Origin: a virus
Virus record (IMG/VR): IMGVR_UViG_3300009597_000016
Span: 1 to 52,473 of that record
Length of the DNA stretch: 52,473 nucleotides
Direction: 5' to 3' (one strand)
The notes under the pieces are model-generated. The model saw nothing but the letters and a program-made list of their open reading frames with translations, was not told the DNA's origin and did no database searches. This document shows, one piece after another, positions 17,880 through 27,422 of this stretch; the stretch's first letter is position 1; each line of letters starts with the position of its first letter. Both the position numbers and the translations under genes were made by a program.

Positions 17880-18536
17880 ATGAATGTTTTAGTATTGCCT
17901 CAACAGAATGATGTGGTACAGGAGATGTCTCGCGTAATAAGAGAAGCCTACAAGGTATTCGCTGACATTTTCTGCGATGAAGATCAGCCGGATTACATCC
18001 AGCTTGAATGCGGATCAGAACTCGGTGGTGTTATCGCCATTGGTTTGATCAAACCCGGGTCCGATGTCGGAGATACCGATGTAGAAAAGATCGCCAACTT
18101 CGAAGATGAAGCCTGGTGGGCAGCAGCGTTAGCCGCTTCTCCGCAGGAAGCCTGGGTGATCCTTGACACTCGCGGCTCTCTTCCAGCAGGAACACCCACT
18201 GAGGAAGAAGGTTTCGGTTTGATCCCTACAGAACGTACGGGGGACGATCGTGAACTTACTTTCGAAGCACTTGGTGTGATGGAGAACCGTGACTTCGTAG
18301 CTGCTACCAACAAGCGCAGAGGCTGGGGTCTGATCTATGTAACGGCTGGTAAGGATACGACCACAGGAGGATACGAATCTTTCTATGTGTCGAACGTATC
18401 GGTGTACATGAGTGATTTGATCGAACAGTCTATCAAGACGCGCAAGCGTTGGTCAGGATCGGCCAAGTGGTCTACTGACATGACGCCAGGTCTTCCATTC
18501 ATTGCTCCTGCTTCGATCTTTACCACGACTGCTTAA
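17880..18536 (+). CDS. Putative major tail (tube) protein
   Basis: The 218-aa protein is moderately acidic with alternating beta segments and ends in a short hydrophobic tail. Its codon usage is tuned like that of the capsid gene, suggesting abundant expression. It lies between tail-tip genes and the portal, with an A-rich leader (TTAAAAAAGATG) that could help ribosome binding. Tail tube is inferred from size, position and expression-like codon choice; a minor structural protein is the alternative. Confidence 0.5.
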   Translation: MNVLVLPQQNDVVQEMSRVIREAYKVFADIFCDEDQPDYIQLECGSELGGVIAIGLIKPGSDVGDTDVEKIANFEDEAWWAAALAASPQEAWVILDTRGSLPAGTPTEEEGFGLIPTERTGDDRELTFEALGVMENRDFVAATNKRRGWGLIYVTAGKDTTTGGYESFYVSNVSVYMSDLIEQSIKTRKRWSGSAKWSTDMTPGLPFIAPASIFTTTA

Positions 18537-20369
18537 ATGTTATACGGCTCAACCGAGTTTCGGGATCTCCTGATTGAAATTATCAGGAAGGAATACAGGC
18601 ATCATAACTATGCGCTCACTGTGAAGTTAGCCAAGGAGATGTCTGTGCATGTGTACGGAGAAAGACCGGATAGTCTGCTCTCCCGTGTTCGTCCCGGAGA
18701 GGACGCAGATATCATGCAGTACCGACTCGATAACTTTGAGCCAACCACCAAAGCGCCCTGTGGTAAGGCGCTTAAGATCGTATCCAAGATCTTCAATCCT
18801 AACCTGTACTCTATCATCTGGCCCAAGGATAATCCTGTAGCCGAGGAGTTGCGTATCTACACCACGTATTATTTTCCGGTGTATAATTCGCTGATGGTGT
18901 ATAACAAGGATGTTACGCTGAAGAAAATGATCGCGGATGCCAACGCTGTGATGGCCGTCAAGCCACAGCGTATCCCACAGAATGATGCCGAGAAAGTCAA
19001 GCCGATCGTTACCATCTACTGTTCAGAGGATATCTGGAACTATGATCTTGATCATTACCTGTTCCACATATCGGAAGAAAAGCTAAATGGAGATACCATT
19101 CATACCTTTGAGTATTATGACTTCACACAGTTCATCCGGTTCCAAACCTCTTCGCCTAACTATCCCGACCTCAAGATCACCGTTATCGAGTCCTACCAGC
19201 ACAGCTTTAAGGATGAACGGGGGGAACAAGAAATTCCATGTTGGAAGTTACGTGGTAATACATTAACAGTCACAGACGGCGACCCTGTATACGAGTCCTT
19301 CTTTGCTGATGCCCAGCCGCACTGGAATCTTTCGCTCATCCATGAAAGCGATGTTCTCGGTTCGTTCGTAAAACACATGAACCCTCAGCGCTACATTATC
19401 GGGGAAGAATGTCAGAACAAAAAAGAAGTCGATGGCATCATGCTGCGTTGTCACAACGGTACGCTTAGAGGCGGCAGCAAGGATGGTAGAGGACTCTCCA
19501 TGCAGTGCGACATGTGCGGCGGTACGGGCAAGGTAGCTTCCTCTCCGTACGAGGATATGATCATGCTGCGCCACAAGCTCGATGAGATGACCAACCTGAC
19601 CATGGATCCTGTAGGCTATGTCCACGTACCCGTGGATGCTACCCGGATGCTGGCCGATCGGGCTGACATTATGGTACAGCGGGGTAATGCAGCGATCAAC
19701 ATGCTGATCGAAGATTATGTCGGCGCTAATCAATCGGGTGTAGCCAAGATCTATGATCGCTCCGCACAAAGCGATACGATCTATGATATCGGTATGGCGA
19801 TGTATGATGTTCACTTCCAGAATCAATACTACTTCATCAACAAGTACATGAATGAAGTAGCGGATAGGTCGGCGGGTAAAGCAACGGATGAGAACCTACC
19901 ACAGGTTAACAAGCCGACACGCTTCAATGTTGAAACCATGGCAGAGTTAGTTAACTCATTCCGTGAAGGTGTAGCTGCCGGACTCGATCGTAACTTCATG
20001 CAAGTAAAACAGATCGAGATCCTCTCGAAAGACCTGGATACCAACCCTGATCTGAAGAAGTACTACGTGACTATTGTGAACCTTGATCCCCTGTTTGGTA
20101 TGACACAGGTAGACATTGATGCCAACCTGGCCAAGACCTTAATCAAGAAGGAAGACGCTGTGATCCACGCTAATCTGAAGCCCTTCGCAGATCGGGCGGT
20201 AGCGGAGAACAAGGGATTTTTGGATTTTGACCAGACGGTGAAGATGGATATCTTGCGCAAATACGCCCAGGAATTGATCAAAACGGAAAAGCCGATGATC
20301 GATCCAATGGCCATACCGCCGGATGACACCACAGGAACTAGCTCTACTGATCGAGACACTGATACTTGA
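18537..20369 (+). CDS. Portal protein with embedded zinc-knuckle-like segment
   Basis: The portal is the dodecameric ring through which DNA enters the capsid. Supporting this are length (610 aa), position upstream of a MuF-like gene, and a conserved-looking C-terminal half (DPVGYVHVPVDATRM, AINMLIEDYVGANQSGVAK, YDRSAQSDTIYDIG). Residues about 292-327 hold four cysteines (C292, C305, C324, C327) around CDMCGGTG, like a DnaJ-type zinc knuckle. The gene starts at the base after the previous stop and its end overlaps the MuF gene by 47 bases. Confidence 0.8.
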   Translation: MLYGSTEFRDLLIEIIRKEYRHHNYALTVKLAKEMSVHVYGERPDSLLSRVRPGEDADIMQYRLDNFEPTTKAPCGKALKIVSKIFNPNLYSIIWPKDNPVAEELRIYTTYYFPVYNSLMVYNKDVTLKKMIADANAVMAVKPQRIPQNDAEKVKPIVTIYCSEDIWNYDLDHYLFHISEEKLNGDTIHTFEYYDFTQFIRFQTSSPNYPDLKITVIESYQHSFKDERGEQEIPCWKLRGNTLTVTDGDPVYESFFADAQPHWNLSLIHESDVLGSFVKHMNPQRYIIGEECQNKKEVDGIMLRCHNGTLRGGSKDGRGLSMQCDMCGGTGKVASSPYEDMIMLRHKLDEMTNLTMDPVGYVHVPVDATRMLADRADIMVQRGNAAINMLIEDYVGANQSGVAKIYDRSAQSDTIYDIGMAMYDVHFQNQYYFINKYMNEVADRSAGKATDENLPQVNKPTRFNVETMAELVNSFREGVAAGLDRNFMQVKQIEILSKDLDTNPDLKKYYVTIVNLDPLFGMTQVDIDANLAKTLIKKEDAVIHANLKPFADRAVAENKGFLDFDQTVKMDILRKYAQELIKTEKPMIDPMAIPPDDTTGTSSTDRDTDT

Positions 20370-21174
20370 CGCTGATGCCAGGTATGCCAAGACCTTACAA
20401 CGCTTTCAGAATGTCCTTTACGATGAGCTTGCGCTCATCCTGAAAGACCTTGATCTCACTAATGGTTATATCCAGCAAACCACTGCCAACCGGCGTATCT
20501 TAACCGAGGCTTATAATGCTATCGATACGGCATACACCTCCCCTACCTATTCGCTTGCTGTTAGCAATTACGTGGCGATTGTTCCCAAAATCGATGCGGC
20601 GAATATTGCATACTTCACCTCGCTTGAATCGGGTTTTGCGCCGAAGAAAGTATATCTGAAGTCTATCCAGAAGGAACTCATTACTACGGTTAATCAGTAC
20701 GTGATGCAGGACGGATTACAGTCTCAGGTGATCCAGCCGCTTAATCAAATCTTAAATCAGAACATCAATGCCGGAGGATCTTACTCAGGCTTCATTGATC
20801 AGGTACGTACCTATGTGAGGGGATCCTCTGAAGTGGAATCCAAGGCTATGCAGTACACCAGGACGTTCGTCAAAGACACGCTGTTCACATATTCCAGAAC
20901 GTATCAGCAGGCCGTAAGCGCTGATCTGGGGTTGACGTATTACTACTATTCAGGATCGTTGATGGATACCTCCAGGCCATTCTGTGTAGAACGATTCGAT
21001 CAATACTATTCCAAGAAAGAAATTGAATCATGGGCTGGACTTGAATGGAAAGGGAAGAAACAAGGTACAACGGAGAGTTCCATATTTCATTTTGCGGGAG
21101 GGTGGAATTGTGGGCATCAGATTATTCCTGTGTCCGAATTGATAGTACCCAAGGAGGTTAAGGATAGACAATAA
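20323..21174 (+). CDS. MuF-like minor head morphogenesis protein
   Basis: The protein has a long helical N-terminal region and the compact C-terminal MuF-type motif: YSGSLMDTSRPFCVERF followed about 50 residues later by GGWNCGHQIIPV. Members of this family are minor capsid proteins packaged with the portal. Its ATG at 20323 lies inside the portal gene. A 200-bp gap follows it. Confidence 0.85.
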   Translation: MTPQELALLIETLILDADARYAKTLQRFQNVLYDELALILKDLDLTNGYIQQTTANRRILTEAYNAIDTAYTSPTYSLAVSNYVAIVPKIDAANIAYFTSLESGFAPKKVYLKSIQKELITTVNQYVMQDGLQSQVIQPLNQILNQNINAGGSYSGFIDQVRTYVRGSSEVESKAMQYTRTFVKDTLFTYSRTYQQAVSADLGLTYYYYSGSLMDTSRPFCVERFDQYYSKKEIESWAGLEWKGKKQGTTESSIFHFAGGWNCGHQIIPVSELIVPKEVKDRQ

Positions 21175-21371
21175 GAAAGGGAATCCGATCGCCTACCAGA
21201 TTCCCTGTCTACCAGAGAATTTTAGAATTTATGAAGAAGTAAAGATAATTAAAAAGGCCAGCTATTGTGAGAATAACCGACCTTCCATGTTCTTAGTAGT
21301 TTACCACTCGGGGCAACACTCACTCCTACTACAAATGTAATTTACTATATTTATCACAAAATCAATTCATT
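21175..21371. other. Intergenic gap with weak hairpin before head genes
   Basis: The gap holds a 7-bp inverted repeat (GGGAATC at 21179-21185, GATTCCC at 21199-21205) with a 13-nt loop and no T run, so a terminator is doubtful. A -7-like box TATATTTA (21346-21353, one mismatch from TAnnTTTG) lies 19 nt before the next ATG, but no -33 element is seen. This is the only sizeable gap inside the head module, so an internal promoter for the scaffold and capsid genes is possible. Confidence 0.35.
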
Positions 21372-21773
21372 ATGTATGCTAAAGTAAAGGATCGCAGGAC
21401 TGGGGTGCTTAAAACCGTGATGGCCAAGGCGTATCAATTAATCCCACACCGCTATGATTTGTTAGGTTACATAGACGAGGATGGTAATCCTGTCGAAGTA
21501 GCTGCTCCCACTCCCCATGTAAAAAAAAGTCTAGCAAGGGCTGTCGCTCCTGCGGCGGCTAAGGCCAAGCTCACCCGTGAAGATCTTGAGCGCATGAATG
21601 CAGAGGCGATGGAGAGAGCTAAGAAGAATAAGGCAGAACTCGATTCGCTTAGAGTACCAGAGGGTTTTGGATTGAATCCTGATATACTCGATGAGGTTGA
21701 TAAGCAGATTGCTGCTATCCCACCTAGGCCATCCGCTACTAAAGTCAAATCCGTAAAAACATTTAAAAAATGA
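21372..21773 (+). CDS. Hypothetical 133-aa head-module protein
   Basis: The N-terminal 45 residues (MYAKVKDRRTGVLKTV, YQLIPHRYDLLGYIDEDG) form a small beta domain that I recall upstream of scaffold genes in Bacteroidota phages. The remainder is alanine- and lysine-rich, helical and probably disordered. The gene is coupled to the scaffold gene (ATGA). It may assist capsid assembly, which is inferred from position. Confidence 0.65.
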   Translation: MYAKVKDRRTGVLKTVMAKAYQLIPHRYDLLGYIDEDGNPVEVAAPTPHVKKSLARAVAPAAAKAKLTREDLERMNAEAMERAKKNKAELDSLRVPEGFGLNPDILDEVDKQIAAIPPRPSATKVKSVKTFKK

Positions 21774-22645
21774 AGACCAAAGATTTCTATTCCAAATTGA
21801 AAGAACAGGGAAAAATAGATTCCCCCGACTTTGATGCATTTATTGAATCGCTGCAGGACAGTGACGTACCCGATGCAGTGGTGAAAGCGATTGAAGATAA
21901 CTTCCTTACTCGCGAACGAGCGATGTCCGATCGCCAGGTCAGCATGGACATCTGGGGCAAGGCACTAGTGCCTGTCGATAAAGAGATTGATCGTATTACC
22001 ACCTTCATTGAATCGCTCGACAAAGGACTGGCCAATGATATTCGCTGGATGGTAAAGGATCTTGGACCAGATAAGAGAGTACCAGATACCTTCAAACAAC
22101 TGGGAAAGATTTCTCAATCATTACCGAAGATACTGGAGAAAGTTAAGGCTGCACCAGTGGATGATGAAGCTACCAAGAAGAAGTTAGCCGATTACGAGCG
22201 TAACATACAAGAGTTAACCGGCAAGTTTACCGAAGCAGAGAAAGCATACAATACCCAACTGGAGCAACAGAAACTAGAATCAGAGAAGTATCTCAATGAC
22301 TACAAGATAGATACTCAGTTGCAAAGCATGGGAAATAAGTTTACTTTAGCAGAAGCTTACGAAAAGAACCGCGAGGATTTTACGCAAGTGTTCCTGTCCA
22401 AAATTAAGTCAGACAATGACTTGAGACTTGGAGATAAAAATGAGATTCAGGTCTACGATCGCGAGTCTGGAAAACCGAAGTTCAACGGTAACTCCCCAGT
22501 TACTATTACTTCATTGCTGGAAGAAAAGTTTAAGCCCTTCCTGAAACAATCAGGACAAGCCGCAGCTCCAACCCAGGAAAGTAATCATCGTCCACCTGAA
22601 CGCAAAGAAGGCCACAGAGCCGGATCCCGTACAACGGTGGAGTAA
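21770..22645 (+). CDS. Putative capsid scaffolding protein
   Basis: This 291-aa charged protein lies immediately upstream of the major capsid gene. It is strongly helical, with a coiled coil at about residues 130-185 (KLADYERNIQELTGKF, YNTQLEQQKLESEKY) and a basic disordered C terminus, which is the usual layout of scaffolds whose tail binds the capsid lattice. No protease domain is visible. Assignment rests on position and composition. Confidence 0.7.
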   Translation: MKTKDFYSKLKEQGKIDSPDFDAFIESLQDSDVPDAVVKAIEDNFLTRERAMSDRQVSMDIWGKALVPVDKEIDRITTFIESLDKGLANDIRWMVKDLGPDKRVPDTFKQLGKISQSLPKILEKVKAAPVDDEATKKKLADYERNIQELTGKFTEAEKAYNTQLEQQKLESEKYLNDYKIDTQLQSMGNKFTLAEAYEKNREDFTQVFLSKIKSDNDLRLGDKNEIQVYDRESGKPKFNGNSPVTITSLLEEKFKPFLKQSGQAAAPTQESNHRPPERKEGHRAGSRTTVE

Positions 22646-22657
22646 CACTCCTAACAC

Positions 22658-23755
22658 ATGCCATTCAACTTAGACATAGTTGGCGCTTGCGAGAACATTC
22701 GTAAGGAAGCCGAAACTATGGCTGGCGAGAACTACGCCTATAATCTCAAGCGCAAGACTGGCGCTTTGGATTTCATTACTTCCCCCGAGAACGGTGGAGT
22801 AGATGCATCATTAATCTCTTACGATCAAGGTAAGAAGATCGCCACGCTGAAACTGCTCTATGATCAGCGTACCAAACCCTGTCAGATCTCCACCAACTGT
22901 GCGCAGAATGTCTGCGATGAAGGCGCTTCTCCGCTTCGTAAGCAAGCCCTTATCGAGATCTCAGGGTGTATTAAGACGCCTGTACGTGCATACAATAACG
23001 ATGACATGGTAGCGCTGTGCAAAGACACTGGCGCATTCATGCGTGATCGTGGTGTTCACGACATCATCGCTGCCCATCAGAAACTCGATGAGCTTATTCT
23101 CGCTGAGATGGATAACCAGATCGGTGTCAACTATGAGTTTGATGGTACTACCACAGCTGCAGGAGCGTATAAGTCAATCCAATTGACAGTTACTTCGTCT
23201 TCCCAGAAAGTACCGCTGCCAGGTAACTTCGCTGAGGTTGTCCTGGACTACGAGAACAACCAGCTTAATGGTACTCCTGCTATCATCGGTCAGGGTATTG
23301 TTCAGCAGTTCTATAAACTGCATGACTGGTCCTGCTGTAATGCTACCACTCCTTACGGAGAAGAGAACATTGAAGGCGATGCACGGTTCTACTTAGACCA
23401 GGCCGCTAACTCGGTACTTGGATCTAACAAGTTCATCATGGCTGCGTACAGGATACTTCACCTGTTGACATTCAATGAGAACCGTAACATTATGATCAAT
23501 GATGAAGCACAGGTTCACACCGTCATCAGAGATCCAATGGGTTATCCATTTGATTGGAACCTTGACTTCTATTTCGACAAGTGCGATAAGCAGTGGAAGT
23601 CAATGTATTCGCTCACCTGGGGAATGTTCAATGTGTATCAGCCCGATTCGTTTGCTGCTGCTGGTGAAGATTCATCTCCTGATGTGTCTCCTGATTGCAA
23701 TGACGATCTCGATGGTATGCTTGGTGTGTTTGGCTACACAGCCACAACCGCTTGA
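22658..23755 (+). CDS. Major capsid protein
   Basis: The 365-aa protein follows the scaffold, has highly uniform, expression-like codon usage, and its C-terminal part (VIRDPMGYPFDWNLDFYFD, KQWKSMYSLTWGMF) is typical of capsid proteins I have seen in Bacteroidota phages. It is rich in cysteine (about 11), including CQISTNCAQNVC near residue 75 and WSCC near residue 225, suggesting metal sites or crosslinks that stabilise the shell. It overlaps the next gene through TTGA. Confidence 0.8.
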   Translation: MPFNLDIVGACENIRKEAETMAGENYAYNLKRKTGALDFITSPENGGVDASLISYDQGKKIATLKLLYDQRTKPCQISTNCAQNVCDEGASPLRKQALIEISGCIKTPVRAYNNDDMVALCKDTGAFMRDRGVHDIIAAHQKLDELILAEMDNQIGVNYEFDGTTTAAGAYKSIQLTVTSSSQKVPLPGNFAEVVLDYENNQLNGTPAIIGQGIVQQFYKLHDWSCCNATTPYGEENIEGDARFYLDQAANSVLGSNKFIMAAYRILHLLTFNENRNIMINDEAQVHTVIRDPMGYPFDWNLDFYFDKCDKQWKSMYSLTWGMFNVYQPDSFAAAGEDSSPDVSPDCNDDLDGMLGVFGYTATTA

Positions 23756-24699
23756 GTTGCTATAGTGATTATATAACAATTGACAGAAGTATCCCCTCGA
23801 GATCAGGCTTATATGCTGTTGATCTCCCGGGGGTCGAACTGTCGATGCTGGATCTCCTGACAAAAGAGGACCAAGCGGATTATCTTGAGTTCTGGGAGAT
23901 GATCTATGACAAAGCCTGGCAAGGCTTCGTATCCGATCTCACGCATCAACTGCAAGAAAAATTCTTCGTTGATTCCAAATTAGTTTCACGGGAAACATCT
24001 CAGTTCTTAACGGATGTCAATGCTGGAGGATTAGCCGGAGTTACTATAGAATTTCAATTACCACGCTATGCAAAGATGCATGTGGTATCGATTAATTTAT
24101 GGAGCGCTCTTGACTATGCATCTCCAGGTATTGAGATCAAGATCTTCGATCAGGATGCAGATGGTGATGAACTGTACTCAGAGTTCCATGAGGTGACTGC
24201 CGGACTTAATACGATCTTCATCGATACTGATTTTGAGACTGACAAAATTCTTGTAGTATACGACTCTGACACCTATTCGCTCCGTCAAACCGAGATCAAG
24301 CGCTACTATAACACTACGTATAGTGACTATTCCTGTGATACCTGTGCCTTCGATTGTGGAGGGTACACGGGTCGCATCACCGAGTACAACGGAGGTGGAC
24401 TTAATGTAAAGTACAATGTGTTCTGTTCGGTGGAGAAGTTCGCCTGTGAGAACATCAACCTGTTCAAGCAAGCGATATTCTATCGTGTAGGTCTTGAACT
24501 CCTATACGAGCGCATGTTCGGTAACCGTATCAATAAGTACATGACCATGACGATCGAACGCAAGGATGAGTTACAGCTCTACTTCAACACGGAGTACGAG
24601 AAGAACTTAACTCGTTCAGTGCGGAATCAAGGTATGGGTGAAGATCCATACTGCTTTACGTGTAAGGGTATAGTAACAGCAAGAGCAGAATTACCATAA
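23752..24699 (+). CDS. Head-tail connector/adaptor protein, cysteine-rich
   Basis: The preferred TTG start at 23752 overlaps the capsid stop and keeps the conserved-looking N terminus SCYSDYITIDR and GLYAVDLPGVE, a motif I associate with adaptor proteins in this phage group. No in-frame ATG precedes that motif. The 315-aa protein has cysteine clusters CDTCAFDCGGY (about residue 200) and CFTCKG near the C terminus, which could bind zinc. Position after the capsid supports a connector role. Confidence 0.6.
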   Translation: MSCYSDYITIDRSIPSRSGLYAVDLPGVELSMLDLLTKEDQADYLEFWEMIYDKAWQGFVSDLTHQLQEKFFVDSKLVSRETSQFLTDVNAGGLAGVTIEFQLPRYAKMHVVSINLWSALDYASPGIEIKIFDQDADGDELYSEFHEVTAGLNTIFIDTDFETDKILVVYDSDTYSLRQTEIKRYYNTTYSDYSCDTCAFDCGGYTGRITEYNGGGLNVKYNVFCSVEKFACENINLFKQAIFYRVGLELLYERMFGNRINKYMTMTIERKDELQLYFNTEYEKNLTRSVRNQGMGEDPYCFTCKGIVTARAELP

Positions 24700-24737
24700 T
24701 GGCAAAGAAGAAAGGCAAACGTTGCGGATGTGGATGA
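24699..24737 (+). CDS. 12-codon mini-ORF, basic and CGCG-ending
   Basis: A TAATG overlap with the connector stop opens a frame MAKKKGKRCGCG that stops at 24735-24737 inside the next gene. It could be a coupling leader, or the N terminus of the next protein if ribosomes slip +1 at the UGA. It is too short to be certain it is functional. Confidence 0.3.
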   Translation: MAKKKGKRCGCG

Positions 24738-25200
24738 AATCCGCAATATATCTGTCAAGTTAAGTGCAGCACTTAAGTCCGACAGGGCTAAACGTGTTGC
24801 AATCAATACGGTATTGGCTGTACACAAGAAACGAATCTTCGACCAGGGACTTGACGCTGGCGGTGCTGTCATTGGAACCTATAGCACGGAGCCTATTGAT
24901 ATCCCTCCACGCAAGCAAGCCCGTAATACGGGTAAGCGACATTTCGCCGGAGGATACGCTGAGTACAAGACCGCGATCGGTAAGAATCCTGGGTACGTGA
25001 ACCTACAGAATTTCGGCCAGATGATGGCCGATTATGGTTTGATAGTCAATGGACAGGATTACGGTTTAGGCTATAACAATTCCCACAACTACGACAAGTC
25101 CATCTGGCTGCAGGATAAGTACAAGAAGGAAATATTCCATCATAGCCAATCAGAAATTGATCTGTTGATGAACGTGTTAATGTTCGAACTTAATAAGTAA
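24730..25200 (+). CDS. Neck/virion morphogenesis protein (HK97 gp10-like)
   Basis: The frame begins at a GTG (24730) within the mini-ORF. The 156-aa protein has an N-terminal helix and the block AGGYAEYKTAIGK, then NLQNFGQMMADYGL, which resembles phage morphogenesis or tail-completion proteins encoded after the capsid adaptor. It shares an overlap (TAATG) with the next gene. Family-level confidence is moderate. Confidence 0.65.
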   Translation: MDEIRNISVKLSAALKSDRAKRVAINTVLAVHKKRIFDQGLDAGGAVIGTYSTEPIDIPPRKQARNTGKRHFAGGYAEYKTAIGKNPGYVNLQNFGQMMADYGLIVNGQDYGLGYNNSHNYDKSIWLQDKYKKEIFHHSQSEIDLLMNVLMFELNK

Positions 25201-25835
25201 TGCCTGGGATCATAGACACCATATCGCTTTCGATGGAGGACTGGGTGCTAGACTACTTCGGTGACGTATCCGCTGACATGCACTTCAAGAATTGGGGGTT
25301 TGTCGAGCTTGCCTATCGTGGATCGAAAGGTAAGACAGGCAATACTTCTCAACAGCCCATACCAGTTACCATCAACGGTACAGGGCAGCGTGACCAGGTA
25401 TCGCTGGATGACCGCTACGATTATATGCACTGGATCCGATGGCCAGAACCGCTGACATCCGTTGATTCAGAGGAAGACAGCTGGGGATTGAGAGCAGGGA
25501 AACGAATGCATTTACCCTTGCGTATTGTGGTGGCTACTAAAGTCGGTGTGGGAGAGAATTTTATTCTAGAGCTTGTTAATGGACTACCCGAGAACGTGGT
25601 CGTGCCAGGGTTCGACTTTGTGTTCCTGAATTCTGATTACTCCATTGATCCCGATCACGAAGAGATCTATCGTACTGAACTGGGCAACACGGTGTACGAA
25701 CAACACCGTTTCGATTGGAATTTATACGTGATTAACCTGTCGGTGGAATTTGTACAGGGACTACTATGTATTGAAGGATCACCCGATGTACAGGGTAAGA
25801 TATTTGACGAGACATTTGATTCAACTTTTGAATAA
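25200..25835 (+). CDS. Putative tail terminator/neck protein
   Basis: A 211-aa beta-rich protein coupled by TAATG on both sides, in the position of neck or tail-completion proteins. Notable segments are YDYMHWIRWPEPL and RFDWNLYVINLSVEFVQG. I do not recognise a named family; the role is inferred from gene order between the morphogenesis protein and appendage genes. Confidence 0.5.
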   Translation: MPGIIDTISLSMEDWVLDYFGDVSADMHFKNWGFVELAYRGSKGKTGNTSQQPIPVTINGTGQRDQVSLDDRYDYMHWIRWPEPLTSVDSEEDSWGLRAGKRMHLPLRIVVATKVGVGENFILELVNGLPENVVVPGFDFVFLNSDYSIDPDHEEIYRTELGNTVYEQHRFDWNLYVINLSVEFVQGLLCIEGSPDVQGKIFDETFDSTFE

Positions 25836-26695
25836 TGGAATATAGCGACTACGTTGAAACTAGATCAGATGCCTCTACTCCTACAGGAGCTGAGTTAGTT
25901 GCTGTGAGTCAGGGAGGCACGGCTAAGAAGATGACCGCTTCGCAGATAGCTAACCTGGCAAGTGTGGCAGCGTGGAACACGACAACAGCAGGAACAGTAC
26001 AACGCTCTACACAAGCACAGGCACAGGCAGTCGCCACTCAGGCGGGACTGGGATCTTCTTCAGGACAGGATGATGCCAGAGCGCCTTCAGAGTTAGGACT
26101 GCTCGACATGCTCATTCAACTGTTCAGCACAGCGGTGACCTGGGTAGCGAAGATGACTTTCACCGCTGCACCAAGATTTAATTCAACAACAGCTTCTCAG
26201 TTTCTACGGGTAGATTCCAACAAAGATCTCGAGTCCGTGGCTGCAGCTACGCAGGCAGAGATGGTCACGGGTACGAACGACACCAAGCCAGCCACTGCCA
26301 AAAGCGTTGAAGACAAGCGGAGTATCACGCTGAAGTCGTTCTCCAACTCAGCGACAGGTTCAAGCACGATAGATTGTTTGAGTTCACAAGAGGTGACGGT
26401 ATTTTATAATACAACAGTGACAGGGGCAATTACCATTGCACTCAGTAACGATTCTAACTTAGAAATATTAAACGTTGTAATTCCAATAACAGGTTCTGGC
26501 ATAGGGATTACAACACCAAGTACTACCAGAATGTCGCGGTATACAGAGGTGAGTGCTGGAGATGGGTGGTATCAATCGACAAAAATTTTACAGGTATCAA
26601 GTGTTGGAACGGCTGATACGCATGAGCTTTCTTTTAAGAGAGTATCAGCAGGACCTACATTCAATTTACAATATGACGGACCTTTTAGAGCATGA
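25835..26695 (+). CDS. Tail fibre/appendage protein
   Basis: The N-terminal 50 residues (ETRSDASTPTGAELVAVSQGG, with an internal polar linker) and the motif TQAEMVTGTNDTKPATAKSV are typical of phage fibre proteins that attach to the virion and trimerise. The C-terminal 100 residues form a predicted beta domain. It lies at the start of the appendage block and overlaps the next gene by 4 bases. Confidence 0.65.
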   Translation: MEYSDYVETRSDASTPTGAELVAVSQGGTAKKMTASQIANLASVAAWNTTTAGTVQRSTQAQAQAVATQAGLGSSSGQDDARAPSELGLLDMLIQLFSTAVTWVAKMTFTAAPRFNSTTASQFLRVDSNKDLESVAAATQAEMVTGTNDTKPATAKSVEDKRSITLKSFSNSATGSSTIDCLSSQEVTVFYNTTVTGAITIALSNDSNLEILNVVIPITGSGIGITTPSTTRMSRYTEVSAGDGWYQSTKILQVSSVGTADTHELSFKRVSAGPTFNLQYDGPFRA

Positions 26696-27411
26696 GTTTA
26701 CTACGTCACCATAACCTATTAGGCGGACCATTTCCGCTACCGTATTTATACACTTATGGAACGGTTCCTGCTGATAATACCTCTAATACTTCTTCCCCAA
26801 TGACTCCCTATGTCTCTATAGGAAGCATCGGCATGAGACAAGGGGATTTAGTTCATGTGTCAAACTATGTAGGTGATAGTAATAGCAGAACGTTGACAAT
26901 AACAGCGGGTGGTCAGACGTGGACCACCACTAAGGAGCGTAATGGTGGTATTCCGGAGATATGGACAAGCTGGTGTACGTTTAACGGGACCTGGTCAGCA
27001 GACCCAACATTTGCAATCTCAGGTTCAGCGGTAATGAAGTCTACGCAGATGTTTATCATCAGACCTCCAAAGGTTAACGCGGTATGGACTGTAGATCAAG
27101 GCCCGACATTTAACACTACAGGAGGCGCATCTGTAACACATGTGGTAACCGGGGTAACAAACACTATGAATAATAATATCACTATCGCAAGATTAATAAC
27201 GAATACCACAACGGGTACATATAATGCGCATAGTCCCCTGTCATGGGTGCAAATTGGGACAGCTAACTTCAGGAACACTGGGCCGAACAATAAGAATGGT
27301 ATGTATTTTATTTTAAACCAGCGCGTTCCCTCTGCCACAGGTAACTTAACGGTGACCACTAATGCGCTGGGTAACGGATTTGGCACAATGCATTCACTTT
27401 ACTACACTTAA
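26692..27411 (+). CDS. Appendage/receptor-binding-type beta protein
   Basis: The 239-aa protein is rich in Thr, Ser, Asn and Gly and predicted almost entirely beta, like a jelly-roll fibre tip. It starts MSLLRHHNLLGGPFPLPYLYTYG and has no enzyme motif. Coupling to the preceding fibre gene suggests the two form one appendage. Confidence 0.55.
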   Translation: MSLLRHHNLLGGPFPLPYLYTYGTVPADNTSNTSSPMTPYVSIGSIGMRQGDLVHVSNYVGDSNSRTLTITAGGQTWTTTKERNGGIPEIWTSWCTFNGTWSADPTFAISGSAVMKSTQMFIIRPPKVNAVWTVDQGPTFNTTGGASVTHVVTGVTNTMNNNITIARLITNTTTGTYNAHSPLSWVQIGTANFRNTGPNNKNGMYFILNQRVPSATGNLTVTTNALGNGFGTMHSLYYT

Positions 27412-27422
27412 AAAAATATAAA

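Noticed and set aside
19263-19826. 187-codon minus-strand frame inside the portal gene
   Set aside because: It is a shadow of the strong portal reading frame, lacks neighbours on that strand, and its composition is rich in His and Ile from reversed codons.
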